This document shows, in pieces, positions 50,551 to 59,088 of a DNA stretch of 64,000 nt. The translations under genes and the position numbers were made by a program. The stretch covers positions 200,261 through 264,260 of the forward strand of contig NZ_KN708638.1 of assembly GCF_000805335.1 (NCBI RefSeq). The letters run 5' to 3'. The DNA comes from Streptomyces sp. CT34 (GTDB lineage: Bacteria > Actinomycetota > Actinomycetes > Streptomycetales > Streptomycetaceae). Each line of letters starts with the position of its first letter. The first letter of the stretch is position 1. The notes under the pieces are model-generated. The model searched no databases, was not told where the DNA came from, and saw only the letters and a list, made by a program, of their open reading frames with translations.

Positions 50551-52632
50551 TCAGTCCTTTTCGGCAGTGGCGATCCGGCCGGCGTAGCGCTGCGTCCAGG
50601 TGGTGTCGGTGTTGACGGTGACGACCACGTCGTAATAGCCCTCCTGGGTGGGCCACATGACGACCTTCGTCTCGCCGTGGGCCACCGCGACCTTCTGGGT
50701 ACCGCCGAGGTAGTCCTTGGCGGTGAGCGTGTAGTCCACCGGCTTGGTGCCGTCGTTGTGCAACGTGAGCTTCACCTGAGCCTCGTGCTTGGTGCCCTCG
50801 CCCTTCAGCAGGTCGACCTCGACGCGCGGGAGGCCACCGTCCCTCTTGCCGGCGGGTGCGACCTGGCCGGCGAAGGAGCGCACAAAGCCGTCGTTGGAGT
50901 AGATCGAGAACGCGTACTTGCCGTCGGTGGCCTTGGTGTACCAGGTGTACTCGCGCGACTTGCGCGCGGTGACGGTGAACGGCGTGTTGGAGAACGCCTG
51001 GTACTTGTCGGGGAAGACCTGGAAGCTCAGGGCCTTGTCCTTCGGGCCGCCGGTCAGGGTCATCCTGGCGGTGACCGTCCTCGACGCGCTGTCCTCCGAG
51101 ATCGTCGCGTGTGGATGGAAGCTCAGCGGACGTGCCTTCATGTGGTCGGCGGCGATCGACACCGGCCGCTCGGCGAGCGGATCCGGGAAGGTGGCCGGCC
51201 CCGGCTGCGGGTGGGCGAAGTCGAGTGCGCTGGTCAGGTCGCCCGCGATCGAGCGCCGCCAGTCGCTGATGTTGGGGCAACGGAACGGCTTGCCGAGGTG
51301 GGCCGCCCAGGTCTCCAGGAACGTGATCGTCGAGGTGTGGTCGAAGACTTCCGAGGCGACGTACCCGCCGCGGGTCCACGGCGAGACCAGCAGCATCGGC
51401 ACCCGCGGACCGAAGCCGAGCGGGTAGTCGCCGGCGTACTCGCGCGCCGTGCCGGGCTCAGGCCACGGCGGCAGCACGTGGTCGAACTTCCCGTCGTTCT
51501 CGTCGTAGTTGAGGATGAAGAGGGTGTGGTTCCAGATATCGGGGTTGCTCTGCAGGATGTCGAGCACCTTCTTGACGTAGCGCTCGCCGTGCAGGGTGTC
51601 CGCGTCCGGGTGCTCGGACCAGCCGTACGGCGCCACGATCCAGGAGACTGCCGGCAGCGGGTGTTCCGCGCCCGGCCGGCAGGCGTCCTGGAGGTTTTTG
51701 AGGACCGCGCCGAGGTTTTCCTCGGAGTCGTCGTTCGGCGAGGTCATGCCGGAGTAGTACGTGGCGTTGCCGCGCCAGATCAGCCCGGTGCCGGGCCGCA
51801 GCTTCGGGTCGTCGGCGCTCAGCCCCTCCGGGTCGAACCCCTTGAAGTACTTCAGCTCGTTGTCGCCGTAGTCGCCGACCCAGGTGCTGAGGTAACCCTG
51901 TCGCCCGTTGCCGCTGTTGTCGGAGTAGAGCCGCCAGTCGATGCCGACCTGCTGGAGCTGCTCGGCCACCGTGATCCAGGGACGGGAGTAGTTGGACTCG
52001 TCGACGTTGCCCGTCTCGCTGTTGGCGGTACCGCTCCACAGGTACTTTCGGTTGGGGTCGGTCGGCCCGAACTCGGAGCAGAAGTTCTGGTCGGCGATGG
52101 TGTACTGGGCGGCGACCGAACGGTAGAAGCCCATGTAGGCGTCGCTGTGGTGGTTCATACAGCTGGCACCGTTGTGCTGCACCCACAGATCCCAGTTGCG
52201 ATGGCCGACGTCGCCCCAGGCTCCGTGGTCATTGCCCCAGGCTCCGTCGTCGACCTGCGGGGTGACGGTTTTGCCGTTGCCGTCCTTCTGCTGGAAGACG
52301 GTGGTGCCGTCCTGGAACCGCAGCGCCTGCTTGTCGTTGAAGCCCCGCACGCCGGGGAACGTGCCGAAGTAGTGGTCGAAGGACCGGTTCTCCTGCATCA
52401 GGATCACGACATGCTTCAGGTCGGATATATCGCCCTTGAAGCCCTTCGGAAAGACGTGACCGGGCTCCGGAGCGGCGTGGGCGCCGCCCACCCCGGCGGT
52501 CCCGCCGAGCACCAGCGTCCCGGCGGCGACCCCCGCGCCCTGGAGGAACCGGCGGCGGGTGGCACCGGTCGTCGTCCCGGGTCTGTCGCCGAACTCGGAC
52601 TCGGGGGTCGGGGTGATCGGATCGGGGGCCAT
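50551..52632 (-). CDS. Tat-exported phosphocholine-specific phospholipase C
   Basis: 693 residues. Twin-arginine signal ATRRRFLQGAG (residues 25-35). Phosphoesterase domain: VVILMQENRSFDHYFGTFPG with the conserved Glu-Asn pair, LWVQHNGASCMNHHSDAYMG, YTIADQNFCSEFGPTDPNR, ILNYDENDGKFDHVLPPWPE and GPRVPMLLVSPWTRGGYVAS plus EVFDHTSTITFLETW. Two C-terminal repeat domains (DUF756) complete the architecture of bacterial PlcC/PlcN. It cleaves phosphatidylcholine or sphingomyelin outside the cell. ATG at 52632 after GAGGAGC. A PHO-box-like repeat lies about 75-95 bp upstream, so phosphate control is likely. Confidence 0.95.
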   Translation of the reverse strand: MAPDPITPTPESEFGDRPGTTTGATRRRFLQGAGVAAGTLVLGGTAGVGGAHAAPEPGHVFPKGFKGDISDLKHVVILMQENRSFDHYFGTFPGVRGFNDKQALRFQDGTTVFQQKDGNGKTVTPQVDDGAWGNDHGAWGDVGHRNWDLWVQHNGASCMNHHSDAYMGFYRSVAAQYTIADQNFCSEFGPTDPNRKYLWSGTANSETGNVDESNYSRPWITVAEQLQQVGIDWRLYSDNSGNGRQGYLSTWVGDYGDNELKYFKGFDPEGLSADDPKLRPGTGLIWRGNATYYSGMTSPNDDSEENLGAVLKNLQDACRPGAEHPLPAVSWIVAPYGWSEHPDADTLHGERYVKKVLDILQSNPDIWNHTLFILNYDENDGKFDHVLPPWPEPGTAREYAGDYPLGFGPRVPMLLVSPWTRGGYVASEVFDHTSTITFLETWAAHLGKPFRCPNISDWRRSIAGDLTSALDFAHPQPGPATFPDPLAERPVSIAADHMKARPLSFHPHATISEDSASRTVTARMTLTGGPKDKALSFQVFPDKYQAFSNTPFTVTARKSREYTWYTKATDGKYAFSIYSNDGFVRSFAGQVAPAGKRDGGLPRVEVDLLKGEGTKHEAQVKLTLHNDGTKPVDYTLTAKDYLGGTQKVAVAHGETKVVMWPTQEGYYDVVVTVNTDTTWTQRYAGRIATAEKD

Positions 52633-52705
52633 GGAAGCTCCTCAGAATGGGAATGGACAGGCGGGGAGGGAGAGAGACGGCTACCGCAGCTCGCATCGAA
52701 GCGAG

Positions 52706-52727
52706 TGGAAACCAACGCCGTGTGAAC
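52706..52727 (-). promoter_or_regulatory. PHO-box-like repeat upstream of the phospholipase C gene
   Basis: On the minus strand GTTCACACGGC is followed directly by GTTGGTTTCCA. The first 11-bp unit fits the PhoP direct-repeat consensus well, the second only at GTT. Ends about 73 bp before the ATG at 52632. Confidence 0.5.
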
Positions 52728-52870
52728 TCCGGCCGAGCGCTGATCAGCAGGACATCGACTGCGAGGGTCGTCAACTCCGGGCCGCAGACGAGGAAGCGCG
52801 GGGATCGGCATGAGCGGTGACCTGCCTCTGGCCATGGCGAAGGCACCGGCCAACCTCATCGCCTCCAGCG

Positions 52871-52932
52871 ACGCCGGCCACGCCGGCCACGCCGGCCACG
52901 CCAGCCACGCCAGCCACGCCAGCCACGCCAGC
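52871..52932. repeat. 9-bp tandem repeat (ACGCCGGCC/ACGCCAGCC)
   Basis: About seven tandem copies of a 9-bp unit, the first three ACGCCGGCC and the rest ACGCCAGCC. It lies in the 430-bp non-coding region upstream of the phospholipase gene. In any frame it encodes a tripeptide repeat, which produces spurious open frames. A variable-number repeat rather than part of a gene. The flanks (52728-53059) hold nothing else I can name. Confidence 0.8.
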
Positions 52933-53059
52933 GACAACGATGATGTGCCGTCTTGAAGTCGCCAAGCCTCGACCCACCGGCTTCCTGCAACTCGATCCGG
53001 GGGTCGCCGTGACTGTGCCATAGCTTCCACGCGAGCGAAAGGGCCCCATCGGCTCCCTC

Positions 53060-53440
53060 CGGTGGTCCCGCTGTCGCCGCCGTGCTCGCGCTGGCCGCGT
53101 TCGCCACCGCCTGCGACCGGCGGCAGCGATACCGCCACCGGCTCGGGCGCCGGCGGCAGATATCACCATCGTCTCCAACGACGGCGTCCCGCAGGAGTTG
53201 GCTGCGATCCGCAAGGGGAACATCGACGCGACCGTCTCTCAGCCCGCCGACCTCTATGCCAAGTACGCGCTCTACTACGCCGAGGCAGCAGTTGCGGGCA
53301 AGACGTTCAAGCCAGGAGCGACCGACCACCACTCCACCATCATCGAGCTCCCCAACGGCTGGAGGACCAACTGCCCGCCCCGCTGGTGACCAAGGCGACG
53401 GTGGACGACAAGTCGCTGTGGGGCAACAAAGTCGGCTAGG
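53060..53440 (+). pseudogene. Internally deleted duplicate of the sugar-binding lipoprotein gene
   Basis: Starts with a lipoprotein signal-like piece (VLALAAFATAC in one frame, then GGSDTATGSGAGG in another) and then jumps to the last ~90 residues of a periplasmic binding protein: ITIVSNDGVPQELAAIRKGN, IDATVSQPADLYAKYALYYA and GKTFKPGATDHHSTIIELPN, nearly identical in pattern to residues 255-340 of the intact gene at 54495. A one-base change after PNGW breaks the frame, and LPAPLVTKATVDDKSLWGNK continues in the next frame. About 200 internal residues are missing. Confidence 0.85.
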
Positions 53441-53561
53441 ACCGCGGCTGAGGGGAGACGACAAGAGCCGTCTCCCCCACCTTCACCCCTCCGCAGGAAG
53501 AGCCTGCGGAGGGGCAGTTCGTCCGCGCGGAGGTTGTCGGCGACCTTGTCGGTGTGCGCGG

Positions 53562-54278
53562 CTATGCGCCGTCCAGTTGCCTTCTCAGCCACCGTTCGAC
53601 CCCCGCCACGTGCACGGACGCCGCGGCGCCTGCCGAGCCGGGATCGCGGTCGACCAGGGCCTCGTAGATCCGCGTGTGTTCGAGGTGGGTCCGTTCGAAG
53701 GCGCCCTCCTCCTCGTAGCCGCGCCACACCCGCGTGCGGAGTGTCTGGGACGAGAGCCCTTCGAGGATGGCCGCCATGGACTCGTTGCCCGAGGCCCTCG
53801 CGATCGCCCGGTGGAAGGCGACGTCGTGCGCGAGGATCTCCTCCGGGTCGGCGCTCGCCCGCATCGCCTCCAGGTGCTGCGCCACCTCGGCAAGGTGCTC
53901 CGCGTCGATGCGTGCGGCGGCGAGGGCCGTCGCGGTGGACTCCAACACCCGGCGTACTTCCAGGAGTTCGAGCAGTCGCGGGCCCGGCGAGAGGTCCGCG
54001 ACGGCACCGAAGGTCTCCAGGAGGTCGCCCGCCTCAAGCCGGGTCACATAGATCCCCGAGCCGTGTCGGGCCTCCAGTACGCCCATGGCGGTCAGGGCGC
54101 GGACCGCCTCACGCATCGAGTTGCGGGAGATCCCGAGTCGGGCCGCGAACTCGCGTTCCGTGGGCAGGCGTTGCCCCGGCTCCAGAAGCCCCTCCCCGAT
54201 CATTGACTTGATCCGGTCGATGGCGCGCTGGGTCACCGTTCCCTTCGGTGCCACCGCCCGCTCCGCACGCGTCTCCAC
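53562..54278 (-). CDS. FadR-type GntR regulator (FCD domain) of the deoxysugar operon
   Basis: 238 residues from the GTG at 54278, preceded by GGGAGGCGGAA. Winged helix: AIDRIKSMIGEGLLEPGQRL, PTEREFAARLGISRNSMREA; then an all-helical FCD ligand domain with LLELLEVRRVLESTATALAA, AHDVAFHRAIARASGN (metal-binding Asp/His) and LEHTRIYEALVDRD. Divergent from the ABC transporter/catabolic operon and separated from it by a palindromic operator, so it should repress that operon until a pathway intermediate, probably a sugar acid, binds the FCD domain. Confidence 0.92.
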   Translation of the reverse strand: METRAERAVAPKGTVTQRAIDRIKSMIGEGLLEPGQRLPTEREFAARLGISRNSMREAVRALTAMGVLEARHGSGIYVTRLEAGDLLETFGAVADLSPGPRLLELLEVRRVLESTATALAAARIDAEHLAEVAQHLEAMRASADPEEILAHDVAFHRAIARASGNESMAAILEGLSSQTLRTRVWRGYEEEGAFERTHLEHTRIYEALVDRDPGSAGAAASVHVAGVERWLRRQLDGA

Positions 54279-54318
54279 TTCCGCCTCCCTGGTTCGCTGC
54301 GCGGAGTCTAGTTCCACA

Positions 54319-54333
54319 AGTGGTCGGACCACT
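54319..54333. promoter_or_regulatory. GntR/FadR operator AGTGGTCGGACCACT
   Basis: Perfect 7-bp inverted repeat around a central G, containing TGGTC-N-GACCA, close to the TGGTNNNACCA core known for FadR-subfamily proteins. Lies between the regulator gene and the catabolic operon; on the minus strand TAGACT at 54310-54305 just beyond it is a plausible -10 for the regulator gene itself, so autoregulation is likely. Confidence 0.75.
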
Positions 54334-54369
54334 ATGGCTCTGTCTGGCGGAAAATTCACCGAGCGCCCA

Positions 54370-54399
54370 TTGACACGGCCGAATGGTCCGATGAATAGT
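54370..54399 (+). promoter_or_regulatory. Candidate promoter of the deoxysugar operon
   Basis: TTGACA at 54370-54375 and, 18 bp on, AATAGT at 54394-54399. The -35 is perfect, the -10 weak. It lies about 95 bp upstream of the binding-protein start and 37 bp downstream of the operator. Confidence 0.45.
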
Positions 54400-54494
54400 C
54401 GTGCCCGGCCGGTGAAGCGACCCGGCCGTTCAACTCTTTTGCATCCCGCAACCCCCATGACTCAGCGCAGAGCCATCGGTGAGGAGCCGCAGCT

Positions 54495-55553
54495 ATGGCC
54501 GGCAAGACTCTGAGAATCCCCTCGCGAACAGCCCGCGCGGCGGCCGCGGCCGCTTGTGCCGCACTCGCCCTCGCAGCGTGCGGAAGCACGAAAGACGCCG
54601 CCGGCGGCAAAGGAGGCGGCGAGGGCAAGGTCGGTGTCGTGCTGCCCCTGCTCACGTCGCCGTTCTGGCAGTCGTACAACGACTACGTGCCGAAGATGGC
54701 GAAGTCGGAGGGTGTGGACGCCCTGAAGACGGTGAACTCCAACAGCGACCCGTCCCAGCAGATCACCGACATCAACAACCAGCTCAACCAGGGCGTCAAG
54801 GGTCTTGTGGTGGCCCCGCTGGACAGTGCCGCGATCGCCGCGGGCCTGGACCAGGCCGAGCGCAAGGGTGTCCCGGTGGTCACCGTGGACGTCGCCCCGG
54901 ACAAGGGCAAGGTCGCCATGGTCGTACGGGCGAACAACACGGCGTACGGCCAGAAGGCCTGCGAGTACCTGGGGAAGACGGTTAAATCAGGCAAAGTGGT
55001 GCAGATCATGGGTGACCTCGCCTCGGTCAACGGGCGTGAGCGCTCCGAGGCGTTCCGGACCTGTGTCCGGAAGAATTACCCGGACCTGAAGGTCCTGGAG
55101 ATTCCCGCGAAGTGGGAGTCCGACACGGCGGCAGCCAAGCTCGACACGCTCCTGAACGCCAACCCCGACATCAAGGGCATCTACCTCCAGGCCGGCGGCG
55201 TCTACCTGGCACCCACCCTCCAGACCCTCAAGTCCAAGGGGATGCTGAAGAAGACGGGCGAGCAGGGGCACATCGCGATCGTCTCGAACGACGGCATCCC
55301 GCAGGAGTTCGACGCCATCCGCAAGGGCCAGATCGACGCCACCGTCTCCCAGCCCGCGGACTCGTACGCCAAATACGCCATGGACTACATCAAGGCCGCC
55401 ATGAACGGGAAGACGTTCAAGCCCGGCCCGACGGACCACGACTCGACCATCGTCAAGCTGCCCAACGGCATGCTCGAAGACCAACTGCCGGCGCCCCTGG
55501 TCACCCAGGCCAACGTCGACGACCCCAAGCTGTGGGGAAACACGGTCAAGTGA
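54495..55553 (+). CDS. Sugar ABC transporter substrate-binding lipoprotein
   Basis: 352 residues, ATG at 54495 after GAGGAG. Lipoprotein signal peptide with lipobox LALAACGS. Periplasmic-binding-protein type I fold (peripla_BP_4): VGVVLPLLTSPFWQSYNDYV, NSNSDPSQQITDINNQLNQG, LVVAPLDSAAIAAGLDQAER, VPVVTVDVAPDKG, GQKACEYLGK, and IVSNDGIPQEFDAIRKGQID. Binds a monosaccharide for the importer encoded downstream; by context L-fucose or a similar 6-deoxyhexose. A deleted copy of the same gene lies 1.1 kb upstream. The stop overlaps the ATPase GTG. Confidence 0.92.
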   Translation: MAGKTLRIPSRTARAAAAAACAALALAACGSTKDAAGGKGGGEGKVGVVLPLLTSPFWQSYNDYVPKMAKSEGVDALKTVNSNSDPSQQITDINNQLNQGVKGLVVAPLDSAAIAAGLDQAERKGVPVVTVDVAPDKGKVAMVVRANNTAYGQKACEYLGKTVKSGKVVQIMGDLASVNGRERSEAFRTCVRKNYPDLKVLEIPAKWESDTAAAKLDTLLNANPDIKGIYLQAGGVYLAPTLQTLKSKGMLKKTGEQGHIAIVSNDGIPQEFDAIRKGQIDATVSQPADSYAKYAMDYIKAAMNGKTFKPGPTDHDSTIVKLPNGMLEDQLPAPLVTQANVDDPKLWGNTVK

Positions 55554-57100
55554 GCGCCGTCGACACCATGACCCGCCCGCTGGTCGCCGCCGAGGGCATC
55601 GTCAAGCGCTACGGGCCCACCGTGGCGCTGCGCGACGGCCGGCTGACCGTCGTGCCCGGCGAGTCCCACGCCCTGGTCGGCCGCAACGGCGCGGGCAAGT
55701 CCACTCTGGTCTCGATCCTCACCGGGCTGCAGGCTCCCGACGCGGGAACGGTGAGCTTCGACGGGGAAGCGGCGCCGCCGCTCGCCGACCGCGATGCCTG
55801 GCGCCGCAAGGTCGCCTGTGTCTACCAGAAGCCCACCGTCGTCCCCGGCCTCACGGTCGCCGAGAACCTCTTCATCAACCGGCAGCCCACCGGCCGGGGA
55901 GGCTTCATCAGCTGGCGCCGCATGCAGGCCCGGGCCGCCGAACTCCTCGACACCTGGGACGTACGCGTGGCGCCCGAAGCCATCACCGCGGAGCTGAAGG
56001 TGGAGGACCGCCAACTCGTGGAGATCGCACGGGCGTTGAGCTTCGGTGCCCGCTTCATCATCCTCGACGAACCCACCGCGCAGTTGGACAACAGGGAGAT
56101 CGAGCGGCTCTTCGACCGGATGCGCAGCCTGCAGGAGTCCGGGGTCACCTTCCTGTTCATCTCGCACCATCTCCAGGAGGTGTACGAGGTCTGCCAGACG
56201 GTGACCGTGCTGCGCGACGCCCGCTGGATCACCACCGCGCCGGTGGCGGACCTGCCGCGCGCCGCCCTCGTCGAGGCCATGGCGGGCGAGGCGGTGGCGG
56301 GTGAGACGGCGGCGGGTGAGACGGCGGCGGAAAGCGGTGCCGTCGCCCGCCCGGCCCCGCCCGCCGACGCGCCCCTACGTCTCGATGTACGCGGACTCAC
56401 CGGCGCCGGCGGCGTGTTCGGGGACGTGGACCTGACCATCCGCCGCGGTGAAGTGGTCGGCCTTGCGGGATCCAGCGGCAGCGGCAAGATCGAGTTGGCC
56501 GAGAGCCTCGCCGGGCTGCACACCCCGACCGCGGGGCAGGCGGAACTGGACGGCGTGAGGCTGCCGTTCGGCGACGTCTCCGCCGCCTTGCGAGCCGGTG
56601 TGGGCTGTGTCCCCCGAGACCGGCACGAACAGGGCCTGGTGTCCGGGATGACCATCGGCGACAACGCCACCATGAGCGTCCTCGACCGGCTCGGCCGATA
56701 CGGCCTGGTGGGCACCACTGCCAAGCGCTCCTTCGCGAGGGACCTCATCCAGCGTCTCGACATCCACGCCGAAGGTCCCGAGCAGCCGGTGTCCGACCTG
56801 TCGGGCGGCAACGCCCAGAAGGTCGTCATGGCCCGCGCCCTGGCCCGTGACCCCCGCCTCCTCGTCCTCATCAACCCGACCGCCGGCGTAGACGTGAAGT
56901 CCAAGGAGTCACTGCTCGCCCGGGTGGACAGTGCCCGCGACGACGGCACCGCGGTGCTCGTCGTCTCGGACGAGCTCGACGACCTGCGGCGCTGCGACCG
57001 CGTCCTGGTGCTGTTCCACGGCCGCGTCGTCGCCGAGCACCCGGCCGGCTGGAACGACCACGAGCTGATCGCCTCGATCGAAGGAGTTGACCGTGGCTGA
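55550..57100 (+). CDS. Sugar ABC transporter ATP-binding protein, double domain
   Basis: 516 residues with two tandem ATPase domains, as in RbsA/XylG. Domain 1: Walker A VGRNGAGKST, signature-like LKVEDRQLVEIARAL and Walker B RFIILDEPTAQLD. Domain 2: Walker A changed to AGSSGSGKIELAE, signature LSGGNAQKVVMARAL, and Walker B LLVLINPTAGVD, where the catalytic Glu is Asn; this half is probably not hydrolytic. A short repeat (AGEAVAGETAAGETAAES) lies in the linker. GTG at 55550 overlaps the previous stop; ATG at 55568 is an alternative. Confidence 0.9.
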   Translation: MSAVDTMTRPLVAAEGIVKRYGPTVALRDGRLTVVPGESHALVGRNGAGKSTLVSILTGLQAPDAGTVSFDGEAAPPLADRDAWRRKVACVYQKPTVVPGLTVAENLFINRQPTGRGGFISWRRMQARAAELLDTWDVRVAPEAITAELKVEDRQLVEIARALSFGARFIILDEPTAQLDNREIERLFDRMRSLQESGVTFLFISHHLQEVYEVCQTVTVLRDARWITTAPVADLPRAALVEAMAGEAVAGETAAGETAAESGAVARPAPPADAPLRLDVRGLTGAGGVFGDVDLTIRRGEVVGLAGSSGSGKIELAESLAGLHTPTAGQAELDGVRLPFGDVSAALRAGVGCVPRDRHEQGLVSGMTIGDNATMSVLDRLGRYGLVGTTAKRSFARDLIQRLDIHAEGPEQPVSDLSGGNAQKVVMARALARDPRLLVLINPTAGVDVKSKESLLARVDSARDDGTAVLVVSDELDDLRRCDRVLVLFHGRVVAEHPAGWNDHELIASIEGVDRG

Positions 57101-58133
57101 CACCCAGGCCCCGCACTTGCGGGACGCCACGACCGCCTCGTCCACGGCCACTCCGCCGGGTACGCCCAAGAACGTACTGCTGCGCCGGGCACGCGAGTTG
57201 GCCCTCGTACCCGCACTCCTCGCCCTGCTGGTCCTGGGCGCGGTGGTCAACGACTCCTTCCTCACCGAACGCAATCTCATCTCCGTCCTCGGCGCCTCGG
57301 CCGCCCTCGCCATGGTCGTGCTCGCCGAGTCCCTCGTGCTGATCACCGGGAAGTTCGACCTGTCCCTCGAATCGGTCGTCGGCATCGCACCCGCACTCGG
57401 CGCGCTGCTCGTACTGCCCGCGACCGGCGCCGGTTTCGGCACCCAATGGCCCGTCGCCACGGGCCTGTTGGCGATCGTGGTGGCCGGTGCGCTGGTCGGC
57501 GCCTTCAACGGTGTCCTGGTGGTGAAGTTCCGGCTCAACGCGTTCATCGTCACGCTCGCCATGCTGATCATCCTGCGCGGCCTGCTGGTCGGCGCGACCG
57601 AGGGCAAGACCCTCTTCGGTATGCCGGACGCCTTCTTCACCCTCGCGACCACGACCTTCCTCACCGTTCCGATGTCGGTATGGGTGGCGGTGGCCGCTTT
57701 CGGCATCGCCGGTCTGGTGCTCAGGTACCACCGCTGGGGACGGGCGTTGTACGCGATCGGCGGCAACCCGGACGCGGCCCGCGCCGCCGGCATCCGCGTC
57801 GAGCGCGTGATGCTGGGAGTCTTCGTCGTCGCCGGTGTTCTCGCGGCGATCGGCGGTCTGATGCAGACCGGCTACGTCGGCGCCATCAACGCCAACCAGG
57901 GCCAGAACATGATCTTCACGGTGTTCGCGGCCGCGGTCATCGGGGGCATCAGCCTCGACGGCGGGAAAGGCACCATGTTCGGTGCCCTGACCGGTGTCCT
58001 GCTGCTCGGCGTCGTGCAGAACCTGCTGACCCTCGCGCAGGTGCCGTCCTTCTGGATCCAGGCGATCTACGGCGGCATCATCCTCGTCGCGCTCGTGATC
58101 GCCCGTGTCACCACCGGCCGCGCACAGGACTGA
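57093..58133 (+). CDS. Sugar ABC transporter permease
   Basis: 346 residues, about ten membrane helices (BPD_transp_2 family). Motifs: VVNDSFLTERNLISVLGASA, ESLVLITGKFDLSLESVVGI (the conserved GxxDLSVG-like loop), NGVLVVKFRLNAFIVTLAML, ILRGLLVGATEGKTL and VYAIGGNPDAARAAGIRVER-type coupling region (ALYAIGGNPDAARAAGI). Start: GTG at 57093 with AAGGAG six bases upstream, overlapping the ATPase gene by 8 bp. Forms the channel of the deoxysugar importer. Confidence 0.93.
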   Translation: MADTQAPHLRDATTASSTATPPGTPKNVLLRRARELALVPALLALLVLGAVVNDSFLTERNLISVLGASAALAMVVLAESLVLITGKFDLSLESVVGIAPALGALLVLPATGAGFGTQWPVATGLLAIVVAGALVGAFNGVLVVKFRLNAFIVTLAMLIILRGLLVGATEGKTLFGMPDAFFTLATTTFLTVPMSVWVAVAAFGIAGLVLRYHRWGRALYAIGGNPDAARAAGIRVERVMLGVFVVAGVLAAIGGLMQTGYVGAINANQGQNMIFTVFAAAVIGGISLDGGKGTMFGALTGVLLLGVVQNLLTLAQVPSFWIQAIYGGIILVALVIARVTTGRAQD

Positions 58134-58222
58134 ACCCGACCACACGCGCGGGCCCGAGGGGTCTGCGTCGGCTGAAGCCCCCGTGCCCGCGCATCACCCG
58201 CGCACCCAGCAAGGAGAACCCC

Positions 58223-59074
58223 GTGAAACTGCTGCGCCTCGGCGACCCCGGGCGGGAGCGCCCCGCCCTCCTCGCCGATGACGGCCGGTTCCTGGATCTG
58301 TCCGGCCTCACCGCCGACATCGACGGCGCCTTCCTCGCCGCCGGCGGCCCGGAACGGGTCCGGGCCGCCGGCGAAGCCGGCGAACTGCCGGAACTGGATG
58401 CGACCGGACTGCGCACCGGCGCCCCCGTCGCCCGTCCCGGCAAGGTCGTCTGCGTCGGCCTCAACTACCGCGACCACGCGACGGAGACAGGGGCCGCCCT
58501 CCCCGAGCGGCCTGTGGTCTTCATGAAGGACCCGGGCACGGTCGTCGGCCCGTACGACGAGGTGCTCATCCCGCGCGGCTCCACCCGGACCGACTGGGAG
58601 GTCGAGCTGGCCATCGTCGTCGGCGCCCGCGCCCGCTACCTGGCCAGCGCCGAGCAGGCACTGGAGTGCGTGGCCGGGTACGCGGTCAGCCACGACGTAT
58701 CCGAGCGGGAGTTCCAGCTCGACTTCTCCCCGCAGTGGGATCTGGGCAAGTCGTGCGAGACCTTCAACCCGCTCGGGCCCTGGCTCGTCACGCCCGACGA
58801 GGCGGGCCGGCCGCCGTCGCTGGGCCTGCGGCTCGCGGTGAACGGCGAGGTCCGGCAGCACGGCCACACCAAGGACATGATCTTCCCGATCGGGTATCTC
58901 ATCCACTACCTGAGCCGGTACATGGTCCTCGAACCCGGCGACGTGATCAACACCGGCACCCCGGCGGGCGTCGCCCTCGGCCTGCCCGGTCAGCCCTATC
59001 TGCGTCCCGGCGACACCGTGGACCTGTCCATCGACGGCCTCGGCAGCCAGCGCCAGACGTTCGCGGCAGCGTGA
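58223..59074 (+). CDS. Fumarylacetoacetase-family hydrolase, 2,4-diketo-3-deoxy-L-fuconate hydrolase type
   Basis: 283 residues. FAH fold: [48 protein letters not shown] with two metal-binding Glu, [29 protein letters not shown], and [13 protein letters not shown]. In the non-phosphorylating L-fucose and L-rhamnose routes this family splits the diketo acid into pyruvate and L-lactate, the final step. GTG at 58223 after AAGGAG; 89 bp behind the permease gene. Generic FAH proteins act on other beta-diketones, so the assignment relies on the complete pathway around it. Confidence 0.86.
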   Translation: MKLLRLGDPGRERPALLADDGRFLDLSGLTADIDGAFLAAGGPERVRAAGEAGELPELDATGLRTGAPVARPGKVVCVGLNYRDHATETGAALPERPVVFMKDPGTVVGPYDEVLIPRGSTRTDWEVELAIVVGARARYLASAEQALECVAGYAVSHDVSEREFQLDFSPQWDLGKSCETFNPLGPWLVTPDEAGRPPSLGLRLAVNGEVRQHGHTKDMIFPIGYLIHYLSRYMVLEPGDVINTGTPAGVALGLPGQPYLRPGDTVDLSIDGLGSQRQTFAAA

Positions 59075-59088
59075 CGCCCGTGAATCCC

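Noticed and set aside
49774..52725. Plus-strand open frame of about 980 codons
   Set aside because: Antisense shadow of the phosphatase leader and the phospholipase C gene; Val/Arg/Gly/His-biased composition, no ribosome site, no domain.
52871..52932. CRISPR-like repeat array
   Set aside because: The units are 9 bp, contiguous and without spacers; it is a minisatellite. No cas genes are present.
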